The notes below the pieces were generated by a model. That model did not search any database. It was not told where the DNA came from and saw only the letters and a list, made by a program, of their open reading frames with translations. A DNA stretch of 64,000 bases from Fibrobacterota bacterium (GTDB lineage: Bacteria; Fibrobacterota; Fibrobacteria; UBA5070), in assembly GCA_016715065.1 (NCBI GenBank), contig JADKBN010000029.1:744001-808000 (forward strand), read 5' to 3'. The first letter of the stretch is position 1. Each line of letters begins with the position of its first letter. Position numbers and translations under genes: made by a program. Shown here one piece after another: positions 7,815-19,748 of the stretch.

Positions 7815-8022
7815 GGAGCGCAATAGGCACGAAGAACCGCCATTGTGGCGACAACCTCTGACAATTCAAGACAGATCAGTCACTTACAGTTAGATGTCAC
7901 ACAACGGGAGCGAGAGGCTAATCGCGCCTAAGGGATCTGTTTGTCTGATTTAGGTGTATTTTAGATCGCGACATCTTAGATTTGCTCATCTCTCGTCTAC
8001 AAGACCATTGGAAAGGAACAGA
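7815..8022. other. Divergent nifV/nifJ intergenic region
   Basis: The gene-free stretch between the two starts is 315 bases (7708-8022). The nifV side holds the promoter above; the nifJ side is A/T-richer (7900-8010, with TTTAGGTGTATTTTAGATCG). I see no convincing sigma-70 pair or operator there. The nifJ ribosome-binding site GAAAGGAA ends a few bases before 8023. Confidence 0.4.
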
Positions 8023-11577
<3,555 letters not shown>

Positions 11578-11578
<1 letters not shown>

Positions 11579-12582
11579 TGGCGAACATCTCCACCTCCTA
11601 CCTCGGGCTCACGCTCGGATCGCCTCTGGTGGCTTCCGCTTCTCCGCTTTCCAAGAAACTGGAAAACGTGGTGAAGCTGGAAGAGGCCGGCATCGGTGCG
11701 ATCGTGGTGTACTCGCTCTTCGAAGAGCAGATCATCCACGAACAGGCCGATCGCGACCATTTTCTGTCCAGGGGTTCCAACGCCCATCCCGAGGCGCAGG
11801 CGTACTTTCCCGACCTGGGAAGCTACAACCTCGAGCCGGACCGGTACCTCGCGCACCTGTCCGCCATCCGCAAGGCCGTCAAGCTCCCCGTGATCGGCAG
11901 TCTCAACGGGGTGACCCGCGGCGGCTGGACCGAATGGGCCCGTCGCATCGAAGAGACCGGCGTGAACGCCCTGGAGCTCAACGTGTACTCCATCCCGACA
12001 GATCCTGTTGTGGATGGCGTCTCGGTGGAAAACCAGGTGGTGGACCTCGTCGCCGAGGTGGTGGGCAAGGTCGGCATTCCCGTTTCCGTGAAGCTTTCGC
12101 CGTTCTACTCCTCGATTCCGCATTTGGTTTCACGGATCGGATCGGCCGGCGCCAAGGGCGTCGTGCTGTTCAACCGGTTCCTGCAGCCCGATTTGGATCC
12201 GGAGAACCTTTCGGTGCTGAGCGCCGCGAAGCTTTCCGATTCCAGCGATCTCAGTCTTCCACTTCGCTGGACGGCCATCCTCTCCGGCCGTGTGGCGCCC
12301 CAGATCGCCCTCTCGGGTGGTGTGGCCACCGGGCGCGACCTGCTCAAGGCCTTGCTGGCCGGAGCGCAGGTGGGCCAGGTCGCCAGCGCGATCCTCTCGC
12401 AGGGATCCGACGTGGTGGGCCGGATGCTCACCGAGCTGGGCGAATGGATGGACGAACAGGAATACGAGTCGGTCGATCAGCTTCGCGGCTCCATGAGCCA
12501 GAAGAAGGTCGCGGATCCGGCCGCGTTCGAGCGTGCCCAGTACATGCGGGCGCTGACCTCGCTGGACGATCGATTCGTCTGA
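11578..12582 (+). CDS. Dihydroorotate dehydrogenase-like protein
   Basis: 334 residues. It is a flavin TIM-barrel of the PyrD superfamily: LGLTLGSPLVASASPL at the start, the LELNVYS strand, VSVKLSPFYS (the FMN-contacting Lys), GVVLFNRF and the phosphate loop ALSGGVATGRDLLK. It is not the usual pyrimidine enzyme: this subgroup lies next to pyruvate:ferredoxin oxidoreductase genes in many anaerobes, and its substrate is not established. The start ATG at 11578 overlaps the predicted PFOR stop (TGATG), so the two are translationally coupled. A strong terminator follows. Confidence 0.85.
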
Positions 12583-12613
12583 TCTGAAAACCGAAATCTT
12601 TGGATTCGTTTCC

Positions 12614-12641
12614 AAGGCCGCCCCTCGGGGTGGCCTTTTTG
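12614..12641 (+). terminator. Rho-independent terminator after the nifJ operon
   Basis: GGCCGCCCC-TC-GGGGTGGCC forms a nine-pair stem (one G-U) followed by TTTTTG, 31 bases after the stop of the dihydroorotate dehydrogenase-like gene. Confidence 0.88.
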
Positions 12642-12671
12642 TTTGCGCCCTGGGAGGGGCTGCTTGAGATC

Positions 12672-12700
12672 TAGACAAACAACTCCGATTTTGGTACTTT
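12672..12700 (+). promoter_or_regulatory. Candidate sigma-70-like promoter of pycB/oadA
   Basis: TAGACA (12672-12677) and TACTTT (12695-12700) are separated by 17 bases. This places a transcript start about 65 bases before the ATG at 12773. It lies just after the upstream terminator, where a promoter is needed. Confidence 0.45.
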
Positions 12701-12772
12701 CAAGGGTCCAGAATCCGACCCAAACGTTCTTTGAACTCACGGCCCAAGACCGGTCGTTTCCAGGAGATTCTC

Positions 12773-14236
12773 ATGTCCAAGCCCGTCGTTTTCAACCAGA
12801 CCGTTCTGCGCGACGGCCACCAGTCCCTTGCCGCCACCCGCATGAAGACCGCACAGATGCTTCCGGTGGTGGAAAAGCTCGATTCCATGGGCTTCAACGC
12901 CCTGGAAACCTGGGGTGGAGCCATCATCGACTCCTGCCTTCGCTACTTGGCCGAAAACCCCTTCGATCGCCTGCGCGCGCTCAAGAAGCTTTCCCCCAAG
13001 ACCCCGCACCAGATGCTCTTGCGTGGCCAGAACATCGTGCAGTACACCGCGTTCCCCGATGACGTGGTGCGCGCCTTCGTGAAGTGTTCGATCGATGCGG
13101 GCATGACCAACCTGCGCATTTTCGACGCCCTCAACGACACCCGCAACCTCAAGACCGCCATCGCGGCCACCAAGGAATTCGGTGGACACGCCCAGGGCGC
13201 GTTGTCCTACACCGTCTCTCCGGTCCACACCGTGGAAGCCTTCGTGCAGATGGCCGTCGAGCTGGAACAGATGGGCGCGGATTCCGTCTGCATCAAGGAC
13301 ATGGCCGGTCTCCTGATCGCTCCCGTTGCCTATGATCTCGTGAAGGCCATCAAGGCCAAGATCAAGATCCCCCTTTCCCTGCACAGCCACAACACGGCGG
13401 GCTTGGCCAACACGGCCTACTACGCGGCCGTCACCGCCGGCGTGGACATCCTCGATTGCTCCATCGCTCCGTTCGCCAACGGCACGGGCCAGCCCGACAC
13501 CTTGTTGATGCAGGAAATGCTCCAGGGCTCGGGTCGCGAAACCAAGTACAGCAAGGAGCTCCTGTTCGAGCTCACCAAGTACTTCGAAGGCATCTACCAG
13601 GAATTGTCCGCCTACACCAGCCCGGACAACGAGCGCACCGATGTGGGCATCCTGCGCTACCAGGTGCCCGGCGGCATGATGTCCAACTTCCTGAACCAGC
13701 TGAAGGAACAGGGCATGGGCGACAAGGTCGCGGAGGTCATGGACGAAATGACCTACGTGCGCAAGTGCCTGGGATGGATCCCGCTGGTCACTCCCACCTC
13801 CCAGATCGTCGGCACCCAGGCCATGATGAACGTGAAGATGGGTCGCTGGAAGATCATCGCCCAGAACACCAAGGACATCGTCCTGGGCAAGTACGGCCGC
13901 ACTCCCGGCCCCATCGATCCGGACGTGCTCAAGCTGGTGTGCGACCAGACCGGCCAGAAGCCCATCGAAGGCCGCGGAGCGGATCTGTTGGCTCCCAAGA
14001 TGGACGAGCTCAAGAAGGAGCTGGCCGCCAAGAATCTGCCCGCCACCGACGAAGCCGCGGTGCTCTACGCCATGTTCCCGCAGCAGACGGAAGCTGTCTA
14101 CAACGGCTCGGCCAAGCCCGAGGTCAAGACCGCCGCTCCCAAGGTGTCCACCTCCACGGACATCGCCAAGACCCGCCGCGTGGCCTTGACCGTGGATGGC
14201 GTGCGCAAGGACATCCTGGTCGAAGAGTACAAGTAA
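12773..14236 (+). CDS. pycB: Pyruvate carboxylase subunit B/oxaloacetate decarboxylase alpha-type carboxyltransferase
   Basis: 487 residues from the ATG at 12773, with AGGAG seven bases upstream. The carboxyltransferase TIM barrel (about 5-270) shows TVLRDGHQSL, LETWGGA, RIFDALNDTRN, the metal ligands SLHSHNTAG and the biotin-site Lys in SVCIKDMAG. A PYC_OADA helical domain follows (GILRYQVPGGM, about 300-440). The chain ends at RRVALTVDGVRKDILVEEYK, which aligns with the entry to the biotinyl domain. The usual A-M-K-M biotin-attachment domain is absent, so biotin must be carried by a separate protein not in this window. Role: pyruvate to oxaloacetate (anaplerotic, toward succinate) or the reverse, Na+-linked reaction; the sequence does not decide. 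Confidence 0.85.
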   Translation: MSKPVVFNQTVLRDGHQSLAATRMKTAQMLPVVEKLDSMGFNALETWGGAIIDSCLRYLAENPFDRLRALKKLSPKTPHQMLLRGQNIVQYTAFPDDVVRAFVKCSIDAGMTNLRIFDALNDTRNLKTAIAATKEFGGHAQGALSYTVSPVHTVEAFVQMAVELEQMGADSVCIKDMAGLLIAPVAYDLVKAIKAKIKIPLSLHSHNTAGLANTAYYAAVTAGVDILDCSIAPFANGTGQPDTLLMQEMLQGSGRETKYSKELLFELTKYFEGIYQELSAYTSPDNERTDVGILRYQVPGGMMSNFLNQLKEQGMGDKVAEVMDEMTYVRKCLGWIPLVTPTSQIVGTQAMMNVKMGRWKIIAQNTKDIVLGKYGRTPGPIDPDVLKLVCDQTGQKPIEGRGADLLAPKMDELKKELAAKNLPATDEAAVLYAMFPQQTEAVYNGSAKPEVKTAAPKVSTSTDIAKTRRVALTVDGVRKDILVEEYK

Positions 14237-14286
14237 GCAGAGGGCTGGGGGAGATCTCTTCCCCAGTTGATTTTGGTGGCACAATC

Positions 14287-14324
14287 CGCCCCGGCCTTCC
14301 TTTCGGGAGGGCTGGGGCGTTTTC
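14287..14324 (+). terminator. Rho-independent terminator after pycB
   Basis: CGCCCCGGCCTTCC pairs with GGGAGGGCTGGGGCG around a TTTC loop and is followed by TTTTCG. It lies 50 bases after the pycB stop and just before the end of the convergent lipoprotein gene. Confidence 0.85.
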
Positions 14325-14363
14325 GTTCGTGGGGCTCCGATCCAAAGAAGCCCGCAAGGTAGC

Positions 14364-15350
14364 CTACGGCGCTTTGAACAAGGTCCAGGCGAAGAGGCTT
14401 CCCGATCTGGCGACCGATTCCAATGCCGGTTCGTTGGTGTACCACCAGTTCGCGGTACCCGGAACAGGACGCGGGTCAAAAATCGTCGAATCCCAACGGG
14501 GCTCTCCGGAGGGCTCTCGGTGGACGAACACAGCCTTGCGCGAGGTCGGATCCCAGCTTCCGGAATCTTCTCCGACCACGTCCCATCCTTTGACCCAGGC
14601 TCTGTGGAATTCCAAGGGTGCGCCTTTGCCGGAAACACAGATTTGATGCTGGGTCTTCTCAGACCAGTCGCTTTTCCAGCAGGTGATTTCAGAGGAGGGC
14701 ATCCACCCCGAATCATTCCTTGGCGGCCACGCATGCAGGGTGGAAAGGCTGTCGAGCCGATTGTTTTGCGAGATGTACATGCCCCTGTAGATGGTGTTGT
14801 TCCAGAAATAGGCTTGCGGAGGCCGAGGTGCGAAAAGAAGTTTCGGCAGCTTCAGGGAGTAGGATCCGTCGGGGGAGACCGGGAAGGTGGTATCGAGTTG
14901 GAACCGATAGGAGAACAGGGAATTGCCAGCGGTGAATTGGGTGTGCCAACTGATGTCTTGCGGTTTGGGATCACGCACGTAGGCGGTGAAATTCGAGTCC
15001 TGCTGGGCGGATGGCCCCCAATCGAAGGGCTCCAATCGGACGTCGTAGCTGCTATCGCTCGGCTCCTGTGTTCCCGAGACCAGCAAGGGGAGTCCGTGGA
15101 ATCCAAACCAGATCCGGCCATTGGAAACCGTCGCGCCGTCGAGCACGAAGCCATGTGTCATGCCCAGGGTGTCCACCGCCAAACGTAGGACCACCGAAGG
15201 ATTGTGGACCTCGATGGTGTCCACGCCACTCGCGCGGCAGGTGGGGCATCTGAGGGTGAAGGAATACTCCGAGGGAGGTTCCTCCATCATCCCGCAGTTT
15301 GTCATGAGAATAATTGAGGCAATGACCAGGGCGGTGCGGGAGATATGCAT
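14364..15350 (-). CDS. Hypothetical lipoprotein
   Basis: 328 residues with a clear lipoprotein signal (hydrophobic residues 7-16, lipobox MTNC, Cys19). The mature part starts with a CPTC pair (residues 35-38), then is mostly polar beta-type sequence rich in Trp, Ser and Pro (RIWFGFHGLPLLVSG, SYRFQLDTTFPVSPDGSY). I recognise no domain. It is probably at the outer membrane surface or in the periplasm. It is monocistronic and converges on the pycB terminator. Confidence 0.7.
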   Translation of the reverse strand: MHISRTALVIASIILMTNCGMMEEPPSEYSFTLRCPTCRASGVDTIEVHNPSVVLRLAVDTLGMTHGFVLDGATVSNGRIWFGFHGLPLLVSGTQEPSDSSYDVRLEPFDWGPSAQQDSNFTAYVRDPKPQDISWHTQFTAGNSLFSYRFQLDTTFPVSPDGSYSLKLPKLLFAPRPPQAYFWNNTIYRGMYISQNNRLDSLSTLHAWPPRNDSGWMPSSEITCWKSDWSEKTQHQICVSGKGAPLEFHRAWVKGWDVVGEDSGSWDPTSRKAVFVHREPSGEPRWDSTIFDPRPVPGTANWWYTNEPALESVARSGSLFAWTLFKAP

Positions 15351-15720
15351 GGAACAAAACTGGATTCTGTTTCGTGGATTCTCAATGGGGCGCTCTCCGA
15401 AATCGATTCCATGCCCACCAAGGACTTGGACGACAAGTGCGCCGGCGTGGTGGGCACCCTTCCTGCGCCTACAATGACAAGGCGGGCCAGCAAGGCGCGA
15501 TGGATCACGAAGGCATCCACTCCCTTCTTCCCGGATGGTCGGGAGCCAACGACATCCCTATCAAGGTGACAGGGATGTCGTTCGCGGCGACAGGGCGGCG
15601 GGAAGCCATGCCGAAACGATCCGGCTCGAGAAGTGGGGAATCGAGAGATGGACAAATCTTGTCACTCTGGATTCTTCCGGCGCGAGCCAGACCCGCACCG
15701 TCACCGTGGTCCGATTGCCC
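15345..15720 (+). pseudogene. Possible remnant of an Ig/PKD-repeat protein gene
   Basis: The 460-base stretch 15351-15810 has no intact gene. Fragments in different frames read like parts of an exported repeat protein: SVSWILNGALSEIDS (from 15363) in one frame and TLDSSGASQTRTVTVVRLP (15664-15720) in another. The second resembles the end of Ig/HYR-type repeats (D-S-x-G-x-x-x-TRTVTV). No start codon or continuous frame links them. It could be a decayed gene, or GC-rich noncoding sequence that mimics one. Confidence 0.3.
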
Positions 15721-15810
15721 CCCTGGGCTGGGTGGGGCGAGAGATATCGTTGCCACAGATGCCGAGCGGGATACGCTATTGACGTATTCTCCTACCATGG
15801 GAAACATCCG

Positions 15811-17445
15811 ATGAGAAGAAATTGGAATCCATCCGCAAAAGGCGCCTGGGGCAGGATGATCCTCCTGGTCCTCTTCTGGAGCGCGACCTCCTTCGCCCAA
15901 AAACAGGTGTTCGTGCCGAGCTTCCTCGCGGGCGATGGGGTGAAACTCGACGATTGCTCCACGCAGTTCTGCTACGATCGCAGCGTGCAGACCGACAATT
16001 GGATCATCTTCTGGGAGAAGGGGTTCGGAAGCAATCCATCCACGGCTTCCGGCACCTACAAGGTGAACATGGAGGCGTTGAAGTCCGTGGCGGAAAAGAG
16101 CTTCGCCAACTACACGGACACGCTCAAGATGGTCCTGAAGGGATCTTCGCTGACCGACAAGTACAAGCAGATGATCTTCCTGTTGTACCAGGCGGACTGG
16201 GCCGCGTACGGGTCGGGGCAGGACGAAAAGGTGGGAGTGCTCCACGTGGATCCTGCTGCGGCCAACATCGCGGTGGTGGTCGCCCACGAGATCGGCCACT
16301 GCTTCGAATACATGGCGGGTGCGGATGTCCCGGGAAGCGGGTGGCGCTGGGGGTTTGGAGCCAACGGAGCCGGAGGCAACGGGTTTTGGGAACAGATCGC
16401 CAATTGGCAGGCCTTCAAAACCTATCCGGATATGCAATTCACCGAGAGTGACTTCGGCAATTACATCAAAAGCAACCACCTGCACATCTTGCACGAAACC
16501 CCGCGTTACGCGAACTATTTCATTGGCGACTACTGGACCTACAAGCGCGGCCAGGATTTCATGGGCAAACTCTGGCGAGGAACCAAAAAGCCCGAGGATC
16601 CGGTGGAGACCTACAAGCGTCTCAACGCCCTCACCCAGGAGCAATTCAACGACGAGATGTACGAACACGCGTCGCGACTGACGACCTGGGACCTTCCTGC
16701 CATCAAAGCGCGCGGTGCCAATTCCATCGACAAGCGTGCCCAGGTCAAAATGAGCCAGACCTCGGACAAATATTGGCTGGTGGATGCTTCGGTCACCCCG
16801 GAAAACTACGGCTACAACAGCATCAAGTTGAACGCTCCCAACTCCGCCACCACGGTAGCGGTGGACTTCCAGGGGAAGGTGGGCGCCAGCGGCTTCCGGT
16901 CGCTGAACCCCACCAAGGCTGGCTGGCGCTATGGATTCGTGGCGCTTTTGAAGGACGGCATGCGGGTGTACAGCGACATGGCCAGCGCGAAGTACGACAA
17001 TGGCGCCAATCCGGAAGGAACTCTCGACTTCGCGGTTCCCGCCAACGCCTCCAAGCTTTGGTTGGTGGTGTCCGGATCGCCGCAGGAACACTGGCACCAT
17101 GCCTGGGACGACAACGACGCCAACGACGAACAATGGCCCTACCAGGTCCGGTTCTCGAACACGAATCTCCTTGGGCAGGCCAATCCTCCCCTCACAGCTT
17201 TGGGAACCGACTTCCCTCCACCAAGCCCGCGAGTGCGGGTGCTAGGCGAGGCGTTGGAAATCCAAGGGGAATTCCACACGGCGCAGATTCTGGATGTTCG
17301 CGGGGTACGACTGCGCGAGGTCGCCGGTGGTGCCGCTGTCTCGCGAGTTTCCCTGGAGGGGCTTCCCAAGGGGCTTTTGACCATTCACCTGAGGGATGCC
17401 GACTCGCGAGTCAGCAGGACCTTCCGTTGGACCCATTTGGACTGA
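15811..17445 (+). CDS. Secreted HEIGH-motif (DUF6055-like) protein with C-terminal sorting-like domain
   Basis: 544 residues. A signal peptide ends near SATSFAQ (residue 30); the ATG at 15811 gives a normal leader, and an ATG at 15856 is an alternative. VVVAHEIGHCFEYM (155-168, HExxH at 159-163) is a zinc-peptidase-like motif. The surrounding sequence resembles DUF6055 proteins seen in Fibrobacter and other polysaccharide degraders. A central segment rich in NY/DN is followed by a beta domain, and the last 80 residues (RVRVLGEALEIQG, VSLEGLPKGLLTIHL) look like a type IX secretion C-terminal sorting domain. Peptidase activity is unproven for the family. Confidence 0.75.
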   Translation: MRRNWNPSAKGAWGRMILLVLFWSATSFAQKQVFVPSFLAGDGVKLDDCSTQFCYDRSVQTDNWIIFWEKGFGSNPSTASGTYKVNMEALKSVAEKSFANYTDTLKMVLKGSSLTDKYKQMIFLLYQADWAAYGSGQDEKVGVLHVDPAAANIAVVVAHEIGHCFEYMAGADVPGSGWRWGFGANGAGGNGFWEQIANWQAFKTYPDMQFTESDFGNYIKSNHLHILHETPRYANYFIGDYWTYKRGQDFMGKLWRGTKKPEDPVETYKRLNALTQEQFNDEMYEHASRLTTWDLPAIKARGANSIDKRAQVKMSQTSDKYWLVDASVTPENYGYNSIKLNAPNSATTVAVDFQGKVGASGFRSLNPTKAGWRYGFVALLKDGMRVYSDMASAKYDNGANPEGTLDFAVPANASKLWLVVSGSPQEHWHHAWDDNDANDEQWPYQVRFSNTNLLGQANPPLTALGTDFPPPSPRVRVLGEALEIQGEFHTAQILDVRGVRLREVAGGAAVSRVSLEGLPKGLLTIHLRDADSRVSRTFRWTHLD

Positions 17446-17564
17446 AACATTTTTGGAAGTGTTGCACAGCCCTGAATCGATTGGTGTTCCTATTTTTGGA
17501 CTTCCACCGCCTTCGGGGAAACCCGGGGTCCTGAACGAAAATTGTCTTATCGAGGAATCCTCCC

Positions 17565-17843
17565 ATGAAGTCCTTCGCGTCCTTGGCTCTCCTTGTTTCC
17601 GTTCTCGCCACCTCCGCGCTGGCCGCCACCAAGTCCTACCAGGTGACCGGCCCGGTCCTGGAAGTCCGCCCCGACGCATTCGTGGTCCAAAAGGGCAAGG
17701 AAAAGTGGGAGATCGCCCGCGACGCTTCCCAGGGCCCCGACGTCAAGGTGGGAGACAAGGTCACCATCGAGTACACCATGGCCACCACTTCCGTCGAAGT
17801 GAAGCCCGCAGCGGCCGCCAAGGCTCCCAAGGCCAAGAAGTAA
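17565..17843 (+). CDS. Small exported protein with Lys/Ala tail
   Basis: 92 residues. The signal peptide is MKSFASLALLVSVLATSALA. The mature domain TKSYQVTGPVLEVRPDAFVVQKGKEKWEI...VKVGDKVTIEYT has the pattern of a small OB-like beta barrel (as in DUF5666-type periplasmic proteins), and the tail is AAAAKAPKAKK. GAGGAA lies seven to twelve bases before the ATG. A terminator follows. Function unknown. Confidence 0.75.
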   Translation: MKSFASLALLVSVLATSALAATKSYQVTGPVLEVRPDAFVVQKGKEKWEIARDASQGPDVKVGDKVTIEYTMATTSVEVKPAAAAKAPKAKK

Positions 17844-17888
17844 GCTCATCCTTCCAGCGAGGCTGGCTCCTGGCCAGTGATCGATTGA

Positions 17889-17917
17889 AGCTCTCTGGCT
17901 CGGCTGGAGGGCTTTTT
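17889..17917 (+). terminator. Terminator after the small exported protein
   Basis: AGCTCTCTGGC pairs with GGCTGGAGGGCT (several G-U pairs) around a short loop and is followed by TTTTT, ending just before the convergent lipoprotein gene. Confidence 0.6.
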
Positions 17918-17951
17918 CAATTCAGGCTGGTCCCGAAACGTTCTGCGAGGG

Positions 17952-18464
17952 TTACGGTGCGCTGGCGGAATCCTGGTGGAGCCAACTGGTGGTGTCGTCC
18001 ACCCAGCGGGCGTTCTGGAACAGGAAATCCCGGCTCCGGAAGGACGACCGCAACAGGACGGGGTAGGTGATCCCCGCCTCCCTCACCTTCCCGGCCAGCG
18101 GCTGGATGGCGCCCAGACGCTGTCGCATGCGCTGGCGGATTTTGTCCGTGGTGAGCCCGTGGGAGTTCAGGCGCAGTTCGTCTTGAAACCAAAGCGAGAG
18201 ATGGAGCGTGGAGTCCGCTCCGACCTGGAACGCGATCCGCTCCAAGGAGAAATCGGCGGGAGTCTTTTGTTTGGCGACCCAAAGCAGGCGTTCGCGAAGA
18301 CTGTCCTGGGCCCGCGCGGCCAACGGAGGCAACGCGAAGGCCGGACTCACCACGGGAGGGAGGCTGTCTTGGAACATCCTTGGAGTGACAGGCCGGAGCA
18401 GTTCCCGGACCGAGCCGCAACCTGCCAAAAAGAATGGAATCGACATCAAGAGAAGCTTGCGCAT
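17952..18464 (-). CDS. Hypothetical lipoprotein
   Basis: 170 residues from the ATG at 18464. Signal MRKLLLMSIPFFLAGC with lipobox LAGC (Cys16). The mature part is helical and charged (DSLRERLLWVAKQKT, TTDKIRQRMRQRLGAIQPLAGKVREAG) with no recognised domain. It is transcribed divergently from pfkA; the 92-base gap is A/T-rich (TACTCTATTATCC). Longer in-frame starts would place extra residues before the lipoprotein signal and were rejected. Confidence 0.7.
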   Translation of the reverse strand: MRKLLLMSIPFFLAGCGSVRELLRPVTPRMFQDSLPPVVSPAFALPPLAARAQDSLRERLLWVAKQKTPADFSLERIAFQVGADSTLHLSLWFQDELRLNSHGLTTDKIRQRMRQRLGAIQPLAGKVREAGITYPVLLRSSFRSRDFLFQNARWVDDTTSWLHQDSASAP

Positions 18465-18556
18465 GTGATCCAAAGGGAAATACTCTATTATCCAATCCAA
18501 AGGGCAATCTTTGCCACAGTGCCAACTACCCCCAGAACCCACAGCGGAGTGACGAC

Positions 18557-19636
18557 ATGACCGAGAAGATTGGAATCCTGACCGCCGGCGGCGATTGCCC
18601 CGGACTGAACGCGGTGATTCGAGCGGTGGTCAAGGCGGGCCAATACGCCGGCTTCCAGACGCTGGGCTTCAAGGGTGGGTTCGAAGGCTTGCTGAGCCCC
18701 TGCGAGCCGGTGGAGCTGGATTACAACCGCATGGACGGCATGTTGATCCGTGGCGGCACCATCCTTGGGGCCGCCAACAAGGGGCATTTCGCGGGCAAGG
18801 TGGGCCACGGCGAGGTTCGCGACCTGGATCCGGAAATCCTCCGCGAAGCCAAGGCCAACTACGACGCGTTGGGTCTGCGGGCCTTGATCGTGGTGGGCGG
18901 CGACGGTTCGCTGGTCATCGCGCGCCAGTTGGCGGAAAACGGCATCAATGTGGTGGGCGTCCCCAAGACCATCGACAACGATCTGGACGCCACCGACCAG
19001 ACCTTCGGGTTCGATACCGCCGTGGACAGCGCCACGGATGCCCTGGATCGCTTGCACACCACCGCCGAAAGCCACGGTCGGGTGATCATCCTGGAAGTGA
19101 TGGGGCGCCACACCGGCTGGATCGCCCTGAACGCGGGCATCGCGGGCGGCGGCGACGTGATCTTGATTCCCGAGATCCCCTTCACCTTCGAATCCGTCAC
19201 GGAAAAGGTTTTGGCGCGCGAAAAGGCGGGCAAGAAATTCACGCTGATCGTGGTGGCGGAAGGAGCCGCCGCGCGAGGGGGCAAGCAATCGATCAAAGGC
19301 GACGAGATCGATCGCGAGGTGCAGATGGGCGGGGTCGGACAAAAAGTGGCAGACGAGCTGGCCAAGCGCACGGGCAAGGAAACCCGCGTGGTGGTGCTGG
19401 GGCATCTGCAGCGTGGTGGAGCCCCGACGAGCTTCGATCGGCTCCTGTGCACCCGCTACGGCGAAGCGGCAGTGCGCATGGTGCGGGCGGGCCAGTACAA
19501 CCGCATGGTGGCCCTCCATGGAAACGAAATCACCGACGTTTCCATCCAACGCGCGATCGGAAGGCGTCGCCGGGTCAGCCCGGACGGCGAACTGGTGTTG
19601 TCCGCCAAGGCTTTGGGGATCGGGTTCGGCGACTAG
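18557..19636 (+). CDS. pfkA: 6-phosphofructokinase
   Basis: 359 residues. It phosphorylates fructose 6-phosphate to the 1,6-bisphosphate in glycolysis. Motifs: TAGGDCPGLNAVIR (10-23), VVGGDGSL (112-119), VPKTIDNDLDATDQTFGF (135-152, catalytic Asp in TIDND), LEVMGRHTGW, and GHLQRGG for sugar-phosphate binding. The pair Gly117/Lys137 corresponds to E. coli positions 104/124. Gly at the first position predicts ATP use, while Lys at the second is common in pyrophosphate enzymes and in the mixed group III PFKs. ATP is therefore the more likely donor. The start follows GGAGTGA. Confidence 0.95.
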   Translation: MTEKIGILTAGGDCPGLNAVIRAVVKAGQYAGFQTLGFKGGFEGLLSPCEPVELDYNRMDGMLIRGGTILGAANKGHFAGKVGHGEVRDLDPEILREAKANYDALGLRALIVVGGDGSLVIARQLAENGINVVGVPKTIDNDLDATDQTFGFDTAVDSATDALDRLHTTAESHGRVIILEVMGRHTGWIALNAGIAGGGDVILIPEIPFTFESVTEKVLAREKAGKKFTLIVVAEGAAARGGKQSIKGDEIDREVQMGGVGQKVADELAKRTGKETRVVVLGHLQRGGAPTSFDRLLCTRYGEAAVRMVRAGQYNRMVALHGNEITDVSIQRAIGRRRRVSPDGELVLSAKALGIGFGD

Positions 19637-19652
19637 GCCCTTCGGGAAATTT

Positions 19653-19688
19653 CGGAGCCCTTCCCGTCCATGGTCGGGTGGGGCCTTT
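19653..19688 (+). terminator. Weak terminator after pfkA
   Basis: GGAGCCCTTCCCG can pair imperfectly with CGGGTGGGGCC across a TCCATGGT loop and is followed by TTTTCC. The stem has mismatches. Confidence 0.45.
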
Positions 19689-19748
19689 TCCAGGGCTGTG
19701 CACTTGGAACGAACCTAGCCGTTTTGGATGCATGCAGGAAGGACTTCG

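Noticed and set aside
12737..14734. Open frame antisense to pycB
   Set aside because: Shadow of the carboxyltransferase gene; reads through its terminator.
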